From assembly GCA_910589075.1 (NCBI GenBank), contig CAJUSK010000020.1:1-64000 (forward strand): a stretch of 64,000 bases of DNA, read 5' to 3'. The stretch's first letter is position 1. Each line of letters begins with the position of its first letter. This stretch comes from an uncultured Lachnospiraceae bacterium (GTDB lineage Bacteria; Bacillota; Clostridia; Lachnospirales; Lachnospiraceae). The notes under the pieces were generated by a model. That model did not search any database. It had not been told where the DNA came from and worked only from the letters and a program-made list of their open reading frames with translations. Shown here piece after piece: positions 51,957 to 61,289 of this stretch. A program made the position numbers and the translations under genes.

Positions 51957-53396
51957 TTAAAATGCAATCCAGTCCCCATTCCACAGATTGGTTCCGGACA
52001 GATAGTGGGGAATGACCACTCCGCCCAGGGTCAATGCCAGTGCGCCGGCGAGAAATACCATCAGACCGCCGCACACGATGAGACGACAGTGTTTTTTCAG
52101 CCATGTAAATGGCAGGCAGCGCTCTGCCAGCGCCGTCAGTTTATGAAATCCCAGTGCCGTATAGTACATAAACGGAATCAGCATGGGCATTATATAGCGC
52201 CCCTGGGGTTGATAATCGCTCACATATGAATAATAGATACACAGTCCCATGGGGATCAGAATGGACAGCAGCATGGGAATATGGAATAAAAGGGCATATA
52301 TACTGTTTTTGGAAGCTGCTTTCTGCCCTGCCCGGGAAGCCGATGGTGTGACCGTGTTACACCATCGGGACGGAAGCAGGCAGAACAACCAGCCGAAACC
52401 GAAAATTCGGTAATACCAGATATACAGGAAGGGCAACGTGGGCAGTGTCATGGGACCGAACCTTGCCACAAAGCTGTTCCACAGATAGTAAAAGAAATCC
52501 ATCTGGAACAACATATCTTTTAAGGGAACGCCGGAAGCGGCAAGGGTAACCCTGGTAGCCGGGTTGTATTCCGGCAGAGCCGTGCGCATGGCATGGGCTT
52601 TTCTGGCGGCCAGTCCCAGAAAATCGCCGTCGTGAATCCGGTAATTGCGCAGAAACCACCAGCCGATGCCGGCCAGTACCACGGCAGATATAAACACACC
52701 TTTCTTCAGCAAAGGCTGCCATTGGACGGAAAGTTTCCCCTTTCTGTTTTTCTTCAGATGAGAAAAGAAAAACAACAGCATGGCGGTAACGATCAGGCCA
52801 TAGGCATTATAATAGGAAAGAGCACAGAAAATAATGCCTGTGCACAACGTAACACAGTCTGTTTTTTTCCAGCCGGTTTTCCAGCCCGATACACAGGCAC
52901 AGAGTATGATGGCGCCGGCAAGAGAGGCCATGGAATCCGTATTGACATAGGAATGAAGAAACAGATTCTGGGGCAGGAACATGACGAGCAGGCAGAACAG
53001 CCAGCCGCTGAGGGGGTTGTCAAACAGAAGGAGTGACAACTTTCTGACATAGACGGCCATGATGACGCCAAACAATACATTTACCATACGCGCACAGAGC
53101 AGCAGCGCCTGGTTCCCGGTGGTGAACAGAGTCATCAGGCGCATAAACAGCCCCTGTATGATATAGGGAAGAATGGGCTGGAAGGCATAGGAACCGCCAT
53201 AGCCTCCGATGGCTACCTCAAATTCTTCTCCGGTAGGCAGGGCGCCATGGTTACAGATAAACTGAGCTACTTTATAACGGTTTACCTCATCCGGCGGATC
53301 GCCGAAAGGCTGCAGCAGGGCGAATGCCAGGATGGAGAAAAAAACAGCCGCATAAAATATTGTGTTGAGAGAAAAACGGTGTCTGGGTGTATGCAT
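51957..53396 (-). CDS. DUF2142 / GT39-like polytopic membrane protein
   Basis: 479 residues with about ten membrane segments. The first loop after segment 1 reads LLQPFGDPPDEVNRYKVAQF, with the acidic PDE motif seen in DUF2142 and related GT-C glycosyltransferase-fold proteins. A later QPQGRYIMPMLIPFMYY segment is also typical. Such proteins are thought to use lipid-linked sugars outside the membrane, but no reaction is established for this family. It stands alone on the minus strand, so a link to the glycosylation island 20 kb away is only speculative. Confidence 0.78.
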   Translation of the reverse strand: MHTPRHRFSLNTIFYAAVFFSILAFALLQPFGDPPDEVNRYKVAQFICNHGALPTGEEFEVAIGGYGGSYAFQPILPYIIQGLFMRLMTLFTTGNQALLLCARMVNVLFGVIMAVYVRKLSLLLFDNPLSGWLFCLLVMFLPQNLFLHSYVNTDSMASLAGAIILCACVSGWKTGWKKTDCVTLCTGIIFCALSYYNAYGLIVTAMLLFFFSHLKKNRKGKLSVQWQPLLKKGVFISAVVLAGIGWWFLRNYRIHDGDFLGLAARKAHAMRTALPEYNPATRVTLAASGVPLKDMLFQMDFFYYLWNSFVARFGPMTLPTLPFLYIWYYRIFGFGWLFCLLPSRWCNTVTPSASRAGQKAASKNSIYALLFHIPMLLSILIPMGLCIYYSYVSDYQPQGRYIMPMLIPFMYYTALGFHKLTALAERCLPFTWLKKHCRLIVCGGLMVFLAGALALTLGGVVIPHYLSGTNLWNGDWIAF

Positions 53397-53465
53397 GTCT
53401 TAAAAATCCTTATTCTGTATATGGAATCACATCTATTATATCATACTATATCCGGTTTGGCGGTA

Positions 53466-53498
53466 CAAAAAATGCGTATCATCGTCCGGATACGCATT
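53466..53498 (-). terminator. Terminator of the CarD-type gene (minus strand)
   Basis: On the minus strand AATGCGTATC and GATACGCATT form a perfect 10-base stem with an 8-base loop, then TTTTTTG. It lies 20 bases after the stop of the regulator gene. Confidence 0.85.
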
Positions 53499-53518
53499 GT
53501 CTGTCTTATCGTTTGTGA

Positions 53519-54061
53519 TTATCGGATGGCAGTGCTGACATCCAGGTCTTCCGAAATGTTTTTTGCACGGATGGCATCGGAGATGAGCTGCCGCATTTCT
53601 GATTTTCCTTTTCCCAGGGCAAACGCCAGTTCAGAATACAGATTGTCCTCTGCCAGTTTAAAATATCGGTCATCCGTGGCAGTGCTTTTTTTGCCCTGCT
53701 CGGATCTCTGTTTTCTGCGCAGATACAGATTTTTGATAATACTGATCAACGCTGTGGGATTACAACTGTGGATTGCTTCTTTATAAGCCTGCTCACGGAG
53801 TTTGTCATTTGTAATCCATGCGGCTTCCACTTCCGGTATCGTCCGGATCACTTCCCATGCCTGCGCTTCATCCAGCGCTTTCCGCAGTGTTCCCGCCGCC
53901 GTATCCGTTGGCACATATAATTTGGCGTTTTTGTTTTCTATGGGGACAAGAAGATAGTACAGCCTGTTTTTATCTGTATTGGGCAGATCCAGGTGCTGGA
54001 TGTTATCAATCCGGCAAACACCATTGTTTGCCTTCACTACATAGTCACCGATTTCATACAC
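53519..54061 (-). CDS. CarD/CdnL-type RNA polymerase-binding regulator
   Basis: 180 residues from the GTG at 54061. This start is chosen because AAAGGAGGG lies 6 bases upstream and the protein then begins VYEIGDYVVKANNGVCRIDN, the start of the CarD/TRCF RNA-polymerase-interacting domain. The longer frame to 54145 adds unrelated residues. The next segments RLYYLLVPIENKNAKLYVPT and ALDEAQAWEVIRTIPEVEAAW fit the domain; the C-terminal half is helical, as in CdnL. CarD proteins stabilise promoter open complexes, often for ribosomal genes. It is followed by a strong terminator. Confidence 0.88.
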   Translation of the reverse strand: MYEIGDYVVKANNGVCRIDNIQHLDLPNTDKNRLYYLLVPIENKNAKLYVPTDTAAGTLRKALDEAQAWEVIRTIPEVEAAWITNDKLREQAYKEAIHSCNPTALISIIKNLYLRRKQRSEQGKKSTATDDRYFKLAEDNLYSELAFALGKGKSEMRQLISDAIRAKNISEDLDVSTAIR

Positions 54062-54166
54062 GACAATCCCTCCTTTTGCATGATATTGTGAAGTGTAACA
54101 GTACGCTATCCCGTCAGCTTTTGCCGATGGGGAGAATCTCATCATTTCTCAAAAGATTCTGTTACC

Positions 54167-54196
54167 ATTGTAACATAAAAATTATACAAAAATCAA
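54167..54196 (-). promoter_or_regulatory. Promoter candidate of the CarD-type gene
   Basis: On the minus strand TTGATT (54196-54191), an 18-base spacer and TACAAT (54172-54167). It would give a leader of about 100 bases. Confidence 0.4.
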
Positions 54197-54286
54197 AGGG
54201 ATTTTTCACAAAAATGCACAAGCAAGAAAGGGCAAAGTGACGAATACCCATACACATTATATAGGAAAGGAAATATTGAGAAACAG

Positions 54287-54313
54287 AAAAAAAGCAGACC
54301 GCATAAAAGTCTG
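54287..54313 (-). terminator. Weak terminator candidate downstream of the spore protein gene
   Basis: On the minus strand CAGAC and GTCTG form a short stem followed by CTTTTTTT. It is about 165 bases after the spore protein stop, and the region 54240-54478 holds no convincing gene. Confidence 0.35.
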
Positions 54314-54478
54314 TTTGCTTTCACACGGCCTGTCTTTTTCCTCCGCCCTCAAGTACTGCCTGAAAATCTGTCAGATTTCACAAATTTTTCGGGCAGTTAT
54401 ACGGTTGTCGGAGTTTTGTTTCCATTCTTACGCTCAGAAAGTTTCCACCGGATCCTTTCTGCTGTGCTCAGAGGCAGT

Positions 54479-54682
54479 TTATTTCATCTGCTCTTCCTGA
54501 CGCTTGATCATTCTACGCACCATTTCGCCGCCGATGCTGCCGGCTTCTTTGGAAGTCAGGTCACCATTGTAACCTTCCTTTAAGCTGATACCCAATTCAG
54601 ATGCTACCTCAGTTTTAAAACGATCCAAAGCGGCCTTTGCTTCTGGCACTTCTGTTCGGTTACTTCTGTTTGAACTTGCCAT
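54479..54682 (-). CDS. Small acid-soluble spore protein, alpha/beta type
   Basis: 67 residues, the normal size. The family signature is clear: SSNRSNRTEVPEAKAALDRF, EVASELGISL, and GYNGDLTSKEAGSIGGEMVR, then RMIKRQEEQMK. These proteins coat DNA in dormant spores, protect it from UV and heat, and are degraded by the Gpr protease at germination; the cut site lies in the TEVASELG region. GGAGGTGAATG precedes the ATG. Expression in the forespore by sigma-G is expected; a CATACTA, resembling its -10, lies far upstream at about 54804-54810 but is not well supported. Confidence 0.95.
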   Translation of the reverse strand: MASSNRSNRTEVPEAKAALDRFKTEVASELGISLKEGYNGDLTSKEAGSIGGEMVRRMIKRQEEQMK

Positions 54683-54724
54683 GTTACATTCACCTCCATA
54701 GTTTTCTTTCTGGTTTCATCTATT

Positions 54725-54799
54725 CTTCAAGATAAGTGTGGTTTTGTACTTATCCTGAAGAATTTGCTCCGTTCTAAGTACTTGCCGCGCTTATCTTGA
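54725..54799. repeat. Palindrome with third half-site in the spore gene leader
   Basis: CTTCAAGATAAGT (54725-54737) pairs with ACTTATCCTGAAG (54748-54760) at 12 of 13 positions around a 10-base loop. A further half-site CTTATCTTGA lies at 54790-54799. It sits between the divergently transcribed spore protein and tig genes and could be an operator or a stable leader hairpin. Confidence 0.5.
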
Positions 54800-54852
54800 T
54801 GTTAGTATGAGCAAAACGAAATGAATTATAATGGTAACTTTTTCAAGAATTA

Positions 54853-54881
54853 TTGCGCTTTTAAAAGTCGTATGCTATAAT
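54853..54881 (+). promoter_or_regulatory. Promoter of tig-clpP-clpX
   Basis: TTGCGC at 54853-54858, 17-base spacer, and the extended -10 TGCTATAAT with TATAAT at 54876-54881. The leader to the tig start is about 87 bases. No CIRCE or CtsR-like operator is evident. Confidence 0.6.
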
Positions 54882-54973
54882 TCTAAAATGACTGTGAGTA
54901 TGGGAGATTGTCCCATTTTAATGAATATCATAGGAATCAGGCAGAACGCGGCAAATATAAGGAGGAAGCTAAG

Positions 54974-56266
54974 ATGAGCTTACAGGTAGAAAAACTGGAA
55001 AATAATATGGCAAAACTGACCATTGAAGTTTCAGCAGAAGAATTGGAAAAGGCGATTCAGAAAGTTTATCAGAAAACAAAAAATAAAATCAGTGTTCCCG
55101 GTTTCAGAAAGGGAAAGGTTCCGCGTCAGGTTGTGGAAAAAATGTATGGCAGGGAAGTGTTTTATGAAGATGCAGCCAATGAGCTGATTCCTGACGCATA
55201 CGAAAAAGCCCTGGAAGAATGCGATGAGAATATTGTATCTTCCCCCAAAATTGGCGTAACGCAGCTTGAATCCGGAAAGCCCTTTATCTTTACTGCGGAA
55301 GTGGCTCTCAAGCCGGAAGTCAGACTGGGCAAATACAAAGGCGTGAAAGTGGACAAACAGGACACTGCGGTAACAGAAGAGGAAATCGGCAAAGAGCTGG
55401 ATAAAGAGAGAGAGAGCAATGCAAGAACCATTGAGGTGGAAGGCAGAGCAATCGAAAAGGGCGATATTGCCACCATCGACTTTGAAGGCTTTGTGGATGG
55501 AGAGGCATTTGAAGGCGGCAAAGGTGAGAACTACCCGCTGACAATCGGTTCCGGTGCCTTTATTCCCGGATTTGAAGAACAGTTAATTGGCAAAAATAAA
55601 GACGAAGAAGTGGAAGTGAATGTAACTTTCCCCGAAGACTACCATGCAGAAGAACTGAAAGGAAAAGCAGCGCTGTTTAAAGTTGTCATCCGGGAAGTTA
55701 AGACAAAAGAACTTCCTGCCCTGGACGATGAATTTGCATCCGAAGTTTCGGAATTTGACACACTTGCAGAATATAAGGAAGAAATTAAGCGCAAATTAAC
55801 GGAAAAGAAAGAAAAAGAAGCAAAGAGCGCCAAAGAAGAAGCTGTCATTGACGCAATTATCGCGGATGCGGATATGGAGATTCCTCAGGCGATGCTGGAG
55901 ACACAGCAGAGACAGATTGTGGACGAATTTTCTCAGAGACTGCGTATGCAGGGACTTTCTCTGGAGCAGTATTTCCAGTTTACAGGTCTGGATGCACAGA
56001 AGATGCTGGAACAGGTAAAACCGCAGGCGGACAGACGGATTAGATCCAGGCTGGTGCTGGAAGCGATTGTGGCGGCAGAAAATATTACCGTGACAGATGA
56101 AGACTACGAGAAAGAAATCGCGAGAATGGCGGAAGTATATAATATGGAAACGGACAAGGTAAAAGAGACGCTGGGCGACAACGAAACAGCCAAAAAACAG
56201 CTGATGGATGATCTTGCCGTTACAAAAGCTGCCGAGTTTGTGGTCAGCAAAGCAAAAGAAGCATAA
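54974..56266 (+). CDS. tig: Trigger factor
   Basis: 430 residues from the ATG at 54974, which follows AAGGAGGAAGC; a frame from 54908 has no site. The N-terminal ribosome-binding domain ends with the GFRKGKVPRQVV signature. The FKBP-type peptidyl-prolyl isomerase domain spans about 150-240 (IDFEGFVDGEAFEGGKGE, FEEQLIGKNKDEEVEVNVTF). A long helical C-terminal chaperone domain completes it. The ribosome-bound protein shields nascent chains. The order tig-clpP-clpX is widely conserved. Confidence 0.96.
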   Translation: MSLQVEKLENNMAKLTIEVSAEELEKAIQKVYQKTKNKISVPGFRKGKVPRQVVEKMYGREVFYEDAANELIPDAYEKALEECDENIVSSPKIGVTQLESGKPFIFTAEVALKPEVRLGKYKGVKVDKQDTAVTEEEIGKELDKERESNARTIEVEGRAIEKGDIATIDFEGFVDGEAFEGGKGENYPLTIGSGAFIPGFEEQLIGKNKDEEVEVNVTFPEDYHAEELKGKAALFKVVIREVKTKELPALDDEFASEVSEFDTLAEYKEEIKRKLTEKKEKEAKSAKEEAVIDAIIADADMEIPQAMLETQQRQIVDEFSQRLRMQGLSLEQYFQFTGLDAQKMLEQVKPQADRRIRSRLVLEAIVAAENITVTDEDYEKEIARMAEVYNMETDKVKETLGDNETAKKQLMDDLAVTKAAEFVVSKAKEA

Positions 56267-56322
56267 ACAGGTATAGTTTGCAGCAGCAGGGAATAAACTG
56301 AAACGGCGAGGAGGCATTTGAA

Positions 56323-56913
56323 ATGAGTTTGGTACCTTATGTCATCGAACAAACAAGCAGGGGCGAACGTTCCTATGATATTTACTCAAGACTTTTAAAG
56401 GACAGAATCATATTTTTGGGAGAAGAAGTGAACGAAGTGACTGCGAGCCTGACCGTGGCACAGATGCTTTTCCTGGAAGCGGAAGATCCGGAGAAGGATA
56501 TTCAACTGTATATCAACAGCCCTGGCGGCAGCGTAACGGCGGGACTGGCTATTTATGATACGATGCAGTACATCAAATGCGATGTGGCAACTATCTGTAT
56601 CGGTATGGCGGCCAGCATGGGCGCATTTCTTCTGGCGGGCGGAACAAAGGGTAAGCGGAGCGCGCTGCCCAATGCGGAAATTATGATTCATCAGCCCCTT
56701 GGCGGTACAAAAGGACAGGCAACGGAAATTGAAATTGCTGCAAGGCATATTTTAAAAACCAGAGAAAAACTGAACAGGATGTTGGCAGAGAACACAGGAC
56801 AGCCGTATGAGGTGATCTGTGAGGATACGGAGAGGGATAACTGGAAGAGTGCGGAAGAAGCGCAGCAGTACGGCCTGATAGATAAGGTATTTACGTTCCG
56901 GCCGAAAGAATAG
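56323..56913 (+). CDS. clpP: ATP-dependent Clp protease proteolytic subunit
   Basis: 196 residues. The catalytic triad is visible: Ser in CIGMAASMGAFLL, His in IMIHQPLGGTKGQA, Asp in CEDTERDNWKSAEEA. The N-terminal YVIEQTSRGERSYDIYSRLL forms the axial gate. ClpP tetradecamers degrade proteins fed by ClpX or ClpC. AGGAGG precedes the ATG. The clpX gene begins 20 bases downstream. Confidence 0.97.
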   Translation: MSLVPYVIEQTSRGERSYDIYSRLLKDRIIFLGEEVNEVTASLTVAQMLFLEAEDPEKDIQLYINSPGGSVTAGLAIYDTMQYIKCDVATICIGMAASMGAFLLAGGTKGKRSALPNAEIMIHQPLGGTKGQATEIEIAARHILKTREKLNRMLAENTGQPYEVICEDTERDNWKSAEEAQQYGLIDKVFTFRPKE

Positions 56914-56933
56914 TTAAGGAGACAGTAAAGTAA

Positions 56934-58187
56934 ATGACAAAGAATTCTGACGATAAAGTAAGGTGCTCTTTCTGCAATAAGACGCAGGAACAGGTCAGAA
57001 AGCTGATTGCCGGGCCGGCGGGCGTGTATATCTGTGACGAATGCATCGATATATGCGGCGAGATTATGGAGGAAGAGTATGAGGACGCTTCCGCCGAAGA
57101 GGAAATGGAAATCAATCTCTTAAAACCGGTGGAAATCAAAGAATTCCTGGACGATTACGTCATTGGACAGGAAGTGGCAAAAAAAGTGTTGGCGGTGTCG
57201 GTTTACAACCACTATAAGCGTGTACTGGCCCCCCGCGGACTGAATGAAGTGGAACTTCAGAAGAGCAATATCCTGATGATCGGGCCTACCGGTTCCGGTA
57301 AGACCTATCTGGCGCAGACACTTGCCAGGATCATCAATGTACCCTTTGCCATTGCGGATGCCACTACGCTGACCGAAGCCGGATATGTGGGTGAGGATGT
57401 GGAAAATATCCTGCTCAAGCTCATCCAGGCTGCGGATTATGATGTGGAACGTGCCCAATACGGGATGATCTATATAGATGAAATTGATAAAATTACGAAA
57501 AAAGGGGAAAATGTTTCTATTACCAGAGACGTTTCCGGTGAGGGCGTACAGCAGGCGCTTCTGAAAATTATAGAAGGCACTGTGGCCAGCGTACCGCCCC
57601 AGGGCGGCAGAAAGCACCCGCATCAGGAACTGATTCAGATTGACACTTCCAATATCCTGTTTATCTGTGGCGGTGCCTTCGACGGACTGGACAAGATTGT
57701 GGAAGAGCGGTTGAATCACAAGATCATCGGTTTCAATGCGAAAATGGGCAGCAGGACCACAAAGGAAATCGGTGAAATACTGGGAGAGGTAACACCGCAG
57801 GATTTGGTTAAGTTTGGCCTGATTCCTGAATTTGTAGGCAGAGTGCCTATCAATGTGTCTCTGGAAGGGCTGGATGAGGACGCTCTGGTGCGTATTCTGA
57901 AAGAACCTAAAAACGCATTGGTGAAACAGTATCAGCGGTTGTTTTCGCTGGATAATGTGGAGCTGCGTTTTGAGGACGATGCGATTGTGGAAATTGCCAA
58001 GAAAGCATTGGAAAGAAAAACCGGTGCGAGAGGATTGCGCTCCATTATGGAAAATGTGCTGATGGATGTGATGTACCAGATTCCGTCCGACGATACGATA
58101 CAGCTTTGCGTCGTTACAAAAGAAGTCATCGAAGGCAAAAGCGAACCATTGGTGGTGCATCGTGAGCCCACAAGAAAAGCGAAGTAA
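56934..58187 (+). CDS. clpX: ATP-dependent Clp protease ATP-binding subunit
   Basis: 417 residues. The N-terminal zinc-binding domain has CSFCNKTQEQVRKLIAGP and YICDECIDIC (four Cys). The AAA+ core has Walker A GPTGSGKTYLAQTLA, Walker B IYIDEIDKI and the RKHPHQELIQIDTSNILFI region. The pore loop lies in ADATTLTEAGYVGEDVEN. It unfolds tagged substrates for ClpP. It is followed by a hairpin at 58203-58223. Confidence 0.97.
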   Translation: MTKNSDDKVRCSFCNKTQEQVRKLIAGPAGVYICDECIDICGEIMEEEYEDASAEEEMEINLLKPVEIKEFLDDYVIGQEVAKKVLAVSVYNHYKRVLAPRGLNEVELQKSNILMIGPTGSGKTYLAQTLARIINVPFAIADATTLTEAGYVGEDVENILLKLIQAADYDVERAQYGMIYIDEIDKITKKGENVSITRDVSGEGVQQALLKIIEGTVASVPPQGGRKHPHQELIQIDTSNILFICGGAFDGLDKIVEERLNHKIIGFNAKMGSRTTKEIGEILGEVTPQDLVKFGLIPEFVGRVPINVSLEGLDEDALVRILKEPKNALVKQYQRLFSLDNVELRFEDDAIVEIAKKALERKTGARGLRSIMENVLMDVMYQIPSDDTIQLCVVTKEVIEGKSEPLVVHREPTRKAK

Positions 58188-58202
58188 TACCAGAAGAGAA
58201 AG

Positions 58203-58227
58203 CGCCGCTAAGAATTAGCGGCGTTTT
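58203..58227 (+). terminator. Hairpin between clpX and lon
   Basis: CGCCGCTAA and TTAGCGGCG form a perfect 9-base stem with a 3-base loop, followed by TTTT. The short T-run suggests partial termination, reducing but not abolishing read-through into lon 21 bases further on. Confidence 0.7.
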
Positions 58228-58247
58228 ATGTCTGAAAAGGAGTACGA

Positions 58248-60650
58248 ATGAAAACAGAAGAAAACAGATATGAAATTCCGGCAGTCGCCCTGCGGGGGAT
58301 GACGATATTGCCGGATATGATTATCCATTTTGATTTGAGCAGGCAAAAATCCATTCAGGCAGTTGAGCAGGCAATGAATATGGATCAGATGCTGCTGGTG
58401 GTAACACAGCAGGACCCGGAGACGGAAGATCCTGAATATAAAGATATGTATGAGGTGGGCACTGTGGCAGTGGTCCGGCAGCTCACCAAAATGCCGGGGG
58501 ATATTATCCGGGTACTGGCAGAAGGAAAGATGCGTGCAAAACTGCTTTCCTTTTCGGAAGAAGTGACGGACTACCTACTGGCTGAGATCGAGACTGTACC
58601 CGCAGGCGAAAAATTGCCTGATATTGAGGAAGAAGCCGGACTTAGAGAACTTCGTTCCATTTTTGAGCGCTACAGTCAGTGTTACCCCAAAGTGGGCAAG
58701 AATCTGGCGCCCAGAGTACAGGAAGCTGCCAGTCTGGAATATTTGATTGACGAGATTACCAACAATATTCCCCTGCAATATGTGAATAAGCAGCGGATAT
58801 TGGGTGAACTGGATTTGCGGGAGCGTTTTGCGCTGCTCTGCCAGATTCTGCTGAATGAGGTGGAGGTCGCCAGGGTGCGGATGGATCTGTCCGAGAAAAT
58901 CCGTTCCCGTGTGGAGCGCAACCAGAAAGAATACCTGCTGCGCGAGCAGCTTCATTTTATCCGGGAAGAACTGGGGGAAGAAAATACCCTTTCCGATGCG
59001 GAGCAGTTCCAGGAAGAACTGAAAAAACTGAAAGCGCCCAAAGAGGTAAAGGAAAAAATCAAGAAAGAAATTTCCCGTTTTCAGAATATGGCGGCCAGCA
59101 GTTCGGAAAGCGCCGTGGAGCGGGGCTATATCGAGACATTGCTGGAGCTTCCCTGGGATAAGATGTCCAGGGACAATACAGACATTACCAGGGCAGAAAC
59201 TGTGCTGGAGGAAGAACATTACGGGCTGGAGAAGGTGAAAGAGCGCATTCTGGAATTTCTTGCGGTGAGAAGCCTTACCAGGCGCGGGGACAGTCCCATC
59301 CTCTGTCTGGTGGGACCGCCCGGAACCGGCAAGACTTCCATTGCAAAGAGTGTTGCCAAGGCGTTGAATAAAAAATATATCCGTATCTGCCTGGGCGGCG
59401 TGCGGGACGAGGCGGAAATCAGAGGCCACCGGCGTACCTATGTGGGCGCCATGCCGGGGCGCATTGCAGCCGGACTACGGCAGGCAGGGGTTAAAAATCC
59501 TCTGATGCTGTTGGATGAAATCGACAAGGCAGGCAATGACAGGCGGGGTGATACGGCTTCTGCGTTGCTGGAGGTGCTGGACGGCGAGCAAAACAGCAGA
59601 TTCCGGGATCATTATGTGGAAGTCCCCCTGGACTTATCGGAAGTACTGTTCCTGGCCACTGCCAATTCGGTGTCGGAAATTCCCAGGCCATTGCTGGACC
59701 GTATGGAGCTGATCGAAGTGACCAGTTATACGGCGAATGAGAAGTTCCATATTGCCAGAGAACATCTGCTGGAAAAACAGCTGGAAAAGAATGGCCTGTC
59801 TGCAGATCAACTTAATATTACGGACAACGCTCTGCATAAGATGATACAGAGCTATACGAGAGAAGCGGGTGTACGTGATCTGGAGCGGAAAATCGGACAG
59901 ATCTGCCGGAAAGCTGCCAGAGAAATCCTGCAATCAGGAAAAACAGGAAAAATCCAGGTGACAAAACAGAATCTGGAGAAATATCTGGGCAAGGAAAAAT
60001 ATTCCCAGGACAGAATCGGGAAAAGCGACGAGGTGGGCATTGTCAGAGGACTGGCCTGGACCAGTGTGGGCGGTGATACCCTTGAAATCGAGGTCAATAT
60101 TATGCCCGGCAAAGGAGAAATTGATTTAACCGGTCAAATGGGCGATGTTATGAAGGAATCGGCTATTACAGGTATCAGCTTTATACGGTCCATCGCAAAA
60201 GAGCATAAAATTTCCCCGGATGCATTTAAAAAGAATGATTTTCATATTCATATTCCGGAAGGCGCCGTACCCAAGGATGGCCCCAGTGCGGGAATCACCA
60301 TGGCCACAGCCGTATTTTCCGCACTGACCAAAAGACCGGTGTATGCAACGGTGGCTATGACCGGTGAAATCACGCTGCGGGGACGGGTACTGCCCATCGG
60401 CGGCCTGAAAGAAAAAATACTGGCGGCAAAGACGGCAGGCATCAAAAAGGTACTGGTTCCGGCTGAAAATGAGAAGGATGTTCAGGAAATTTCCAGGGAA
60501 ATCAAAGCCGGTCTGGAGATTGTCTATGTGAGTCAGATGGAAGAAGTACTGGTGCATGCGCTGGTTGAAAAACACACCGGTGCAGCGAAAAGGACCAGGA
60601 AAGAAGAAACACCGGCGCAGCCGGAAGGACCCGGCCCGGAGGAAAACTGA
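58248..60650 (+). CDS. lon: ATP-dependent protease LonA
   Basis: 800 residues. An N-terminal substrate-binding domain (EIPAVALRGMTILPDMIIHF) and a coiled-coil stretch are followed by the AAA+ part with Walker A GPPGTGKTSIAKSVA and Walker B LLDEIDKAG. The C-terminal protease domain has the catalytic Ser in PKDGPSAGITMATAV and the Lys in GGLKEKILAAKTAGIKKV. It degrades misfolded and regulatory proteins in the cytoplasm. AAAAGGAGTACG precedes the ATG. ysxC starts 1 base after its stop. Confidence 0.97.
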   Translation: MKTEENRYEIPAVALRGMTILPDMIIHFDLSRQKSIQAVEQAMNMDQMLLVVTQQDPETEDPEYKDMYEVGTVAVVRQLTKMPGDIIRVLAEGKMRAKLLSFSEEVTDYLLAEIETVPAGEKLPDIEEEAGLRELRSIFERYSQCYPKVGKNLAPRVQEAASLEYLIDEITNNIPLQYVNKQRILGELDLRERFALLCQILLNEVEVARVRMDLSEKIRSRVERNQKEYLLREQLHFIREELGEENTLSDAEQFQEELKKLKAPKEVKEKIKKEISRFQNMAASSSESAVERGYIETLLELPWDKMSRDNTDITRAETVLEEEHYGLEKVKERILEFLAVRSLTRRGDSPILCLVGPPGTGKTSIAKSVAKALNKKYIRICLGGVRDEAEIRGHRRTYVGAMPGRIAAGLRQAGVKNPLMLLDEIDKAGNDRRGDTASALLEVLDGEQNSRFRDHYVEVPLDLSEVLFLATANSVSEIPRPLLDRMELIEVTSYTANEKFHIAREHLLEKQLEKNGLSADQLNITDNALHKMIQSYTREAGVRDLERKIGQICRKAAREILQSGKTGKIQVTKQNLEKYLGKEKYSQDRIGKSDEVGIVRGLAWTSVGGDTLEIEVNIMPGKGEIDLTGQMGDVMKESAITGISFIRSIAKEHKISPDAFKKNDFHIHIPEGAVPKDGPSAGITMATAVFSALTKRPVYATVAMTGEITLRGRVLPIGGLKEKILAAKTAGIKKVLVPAENEKDVQEISREIKAGLEIVYVSQMEEVLVHALVEKHTGAAKRTRKEETPAQPEGPGPEEN

Positions 60651-60651
60651 G

Positions 60652-61251
60652 ATGATCATAAAAGACGTGAGTCTGGAAACTGTATGCGGCATTACCAGTG
60701 TGTTGCCGAAAAATACCCGGATTGAGGTGGCATTTGCAGGAAAGAGCAATGTGGGGAAATCCTCGCTGATTAACGCGCTGATGAACCGTAAGGCGCTGGC
60801 ACGCACCAGCGCCCAGCCGGGCAAAACCCAGACGATCAATTTCTACAATATTAACAATGCACTCTATTTTGTGGATCTGCCCGGTTACGGCTATGCGAAA
60901 GCTCCGGAGGAAATCAAGGCGAAATGGGGCAAAATGATAGAAAACTATTTGAAGACATCCTCCATGCTCAGGGCGGTTTTTCTTCTGATTGATATTCGCC
61001 ATACGCCATCGGCCAATGACAGAACGATGTATGAGTGGATTCTGCATCAGAATTACAAACCGGTGATTATAGCCACAAAACTCGATAAAATCAAAAGAAG
61101 TCAGATACAAAAACAGATCAAAGAAGTCCGTACAGGGCTGGGCGCGTCTGCGGATACGGTGATTATCCCCTTTTCTTCGGTTACAAAGCAGGGAAAAGAA
61201 GACATCTATGCTCTTTTGGATGGATATCTGGAAGCGGAAAATCGGCCATAG
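60652..61251 (+). CDS. ysxC: Ribosome biogenesis GTP-binding protein YsxC/EngB
   Basis: 199 residues from the ATG at 60652, directly after the lon stop and behind CCGGAGGAAAA. The longer frame from 60556 lies inside lon. G motifs are in order: AFAGKSNVGKSSLINALM (G1), ARTSAQPGKTQTINFY (G2), VDLPGYGYAKAP (G3), ATKLDKIKRSQ (G4) and IPFSSVTKQG (G5). It helps assemble the 50S subunit. The coupling to lon is a common order in Bacillota. Confidence 0.96.
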   Translation: MIIKDVSLETVCGITSVLPKNTRIEVAFAGKSNVGKSSLINALMNRKALARTSAQPGKTQTINFYNINNALYFVDLPGYGYAKAPEEIKAKWGKMIENYLKTSSMLRAVFLLIDIRHTPSANDRTMYEWILHQNYKPVIIATKLDKIKRSQIQKQIKEVRTGLGASADTVIIPFSSVTKQGKEDIYALLDGYLEAENRP

Positions 61252-61289
61252 CACAGGTGGCTGTTCTATCACAAGACAGGAGGCGGACT

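Noticed and set aside
54237..54500. A plus-strand 87-codon frame before the spore protein gene
   Set aside because: It overlaps the convergent spore gene end, has low-complexity content and no site or similarity.
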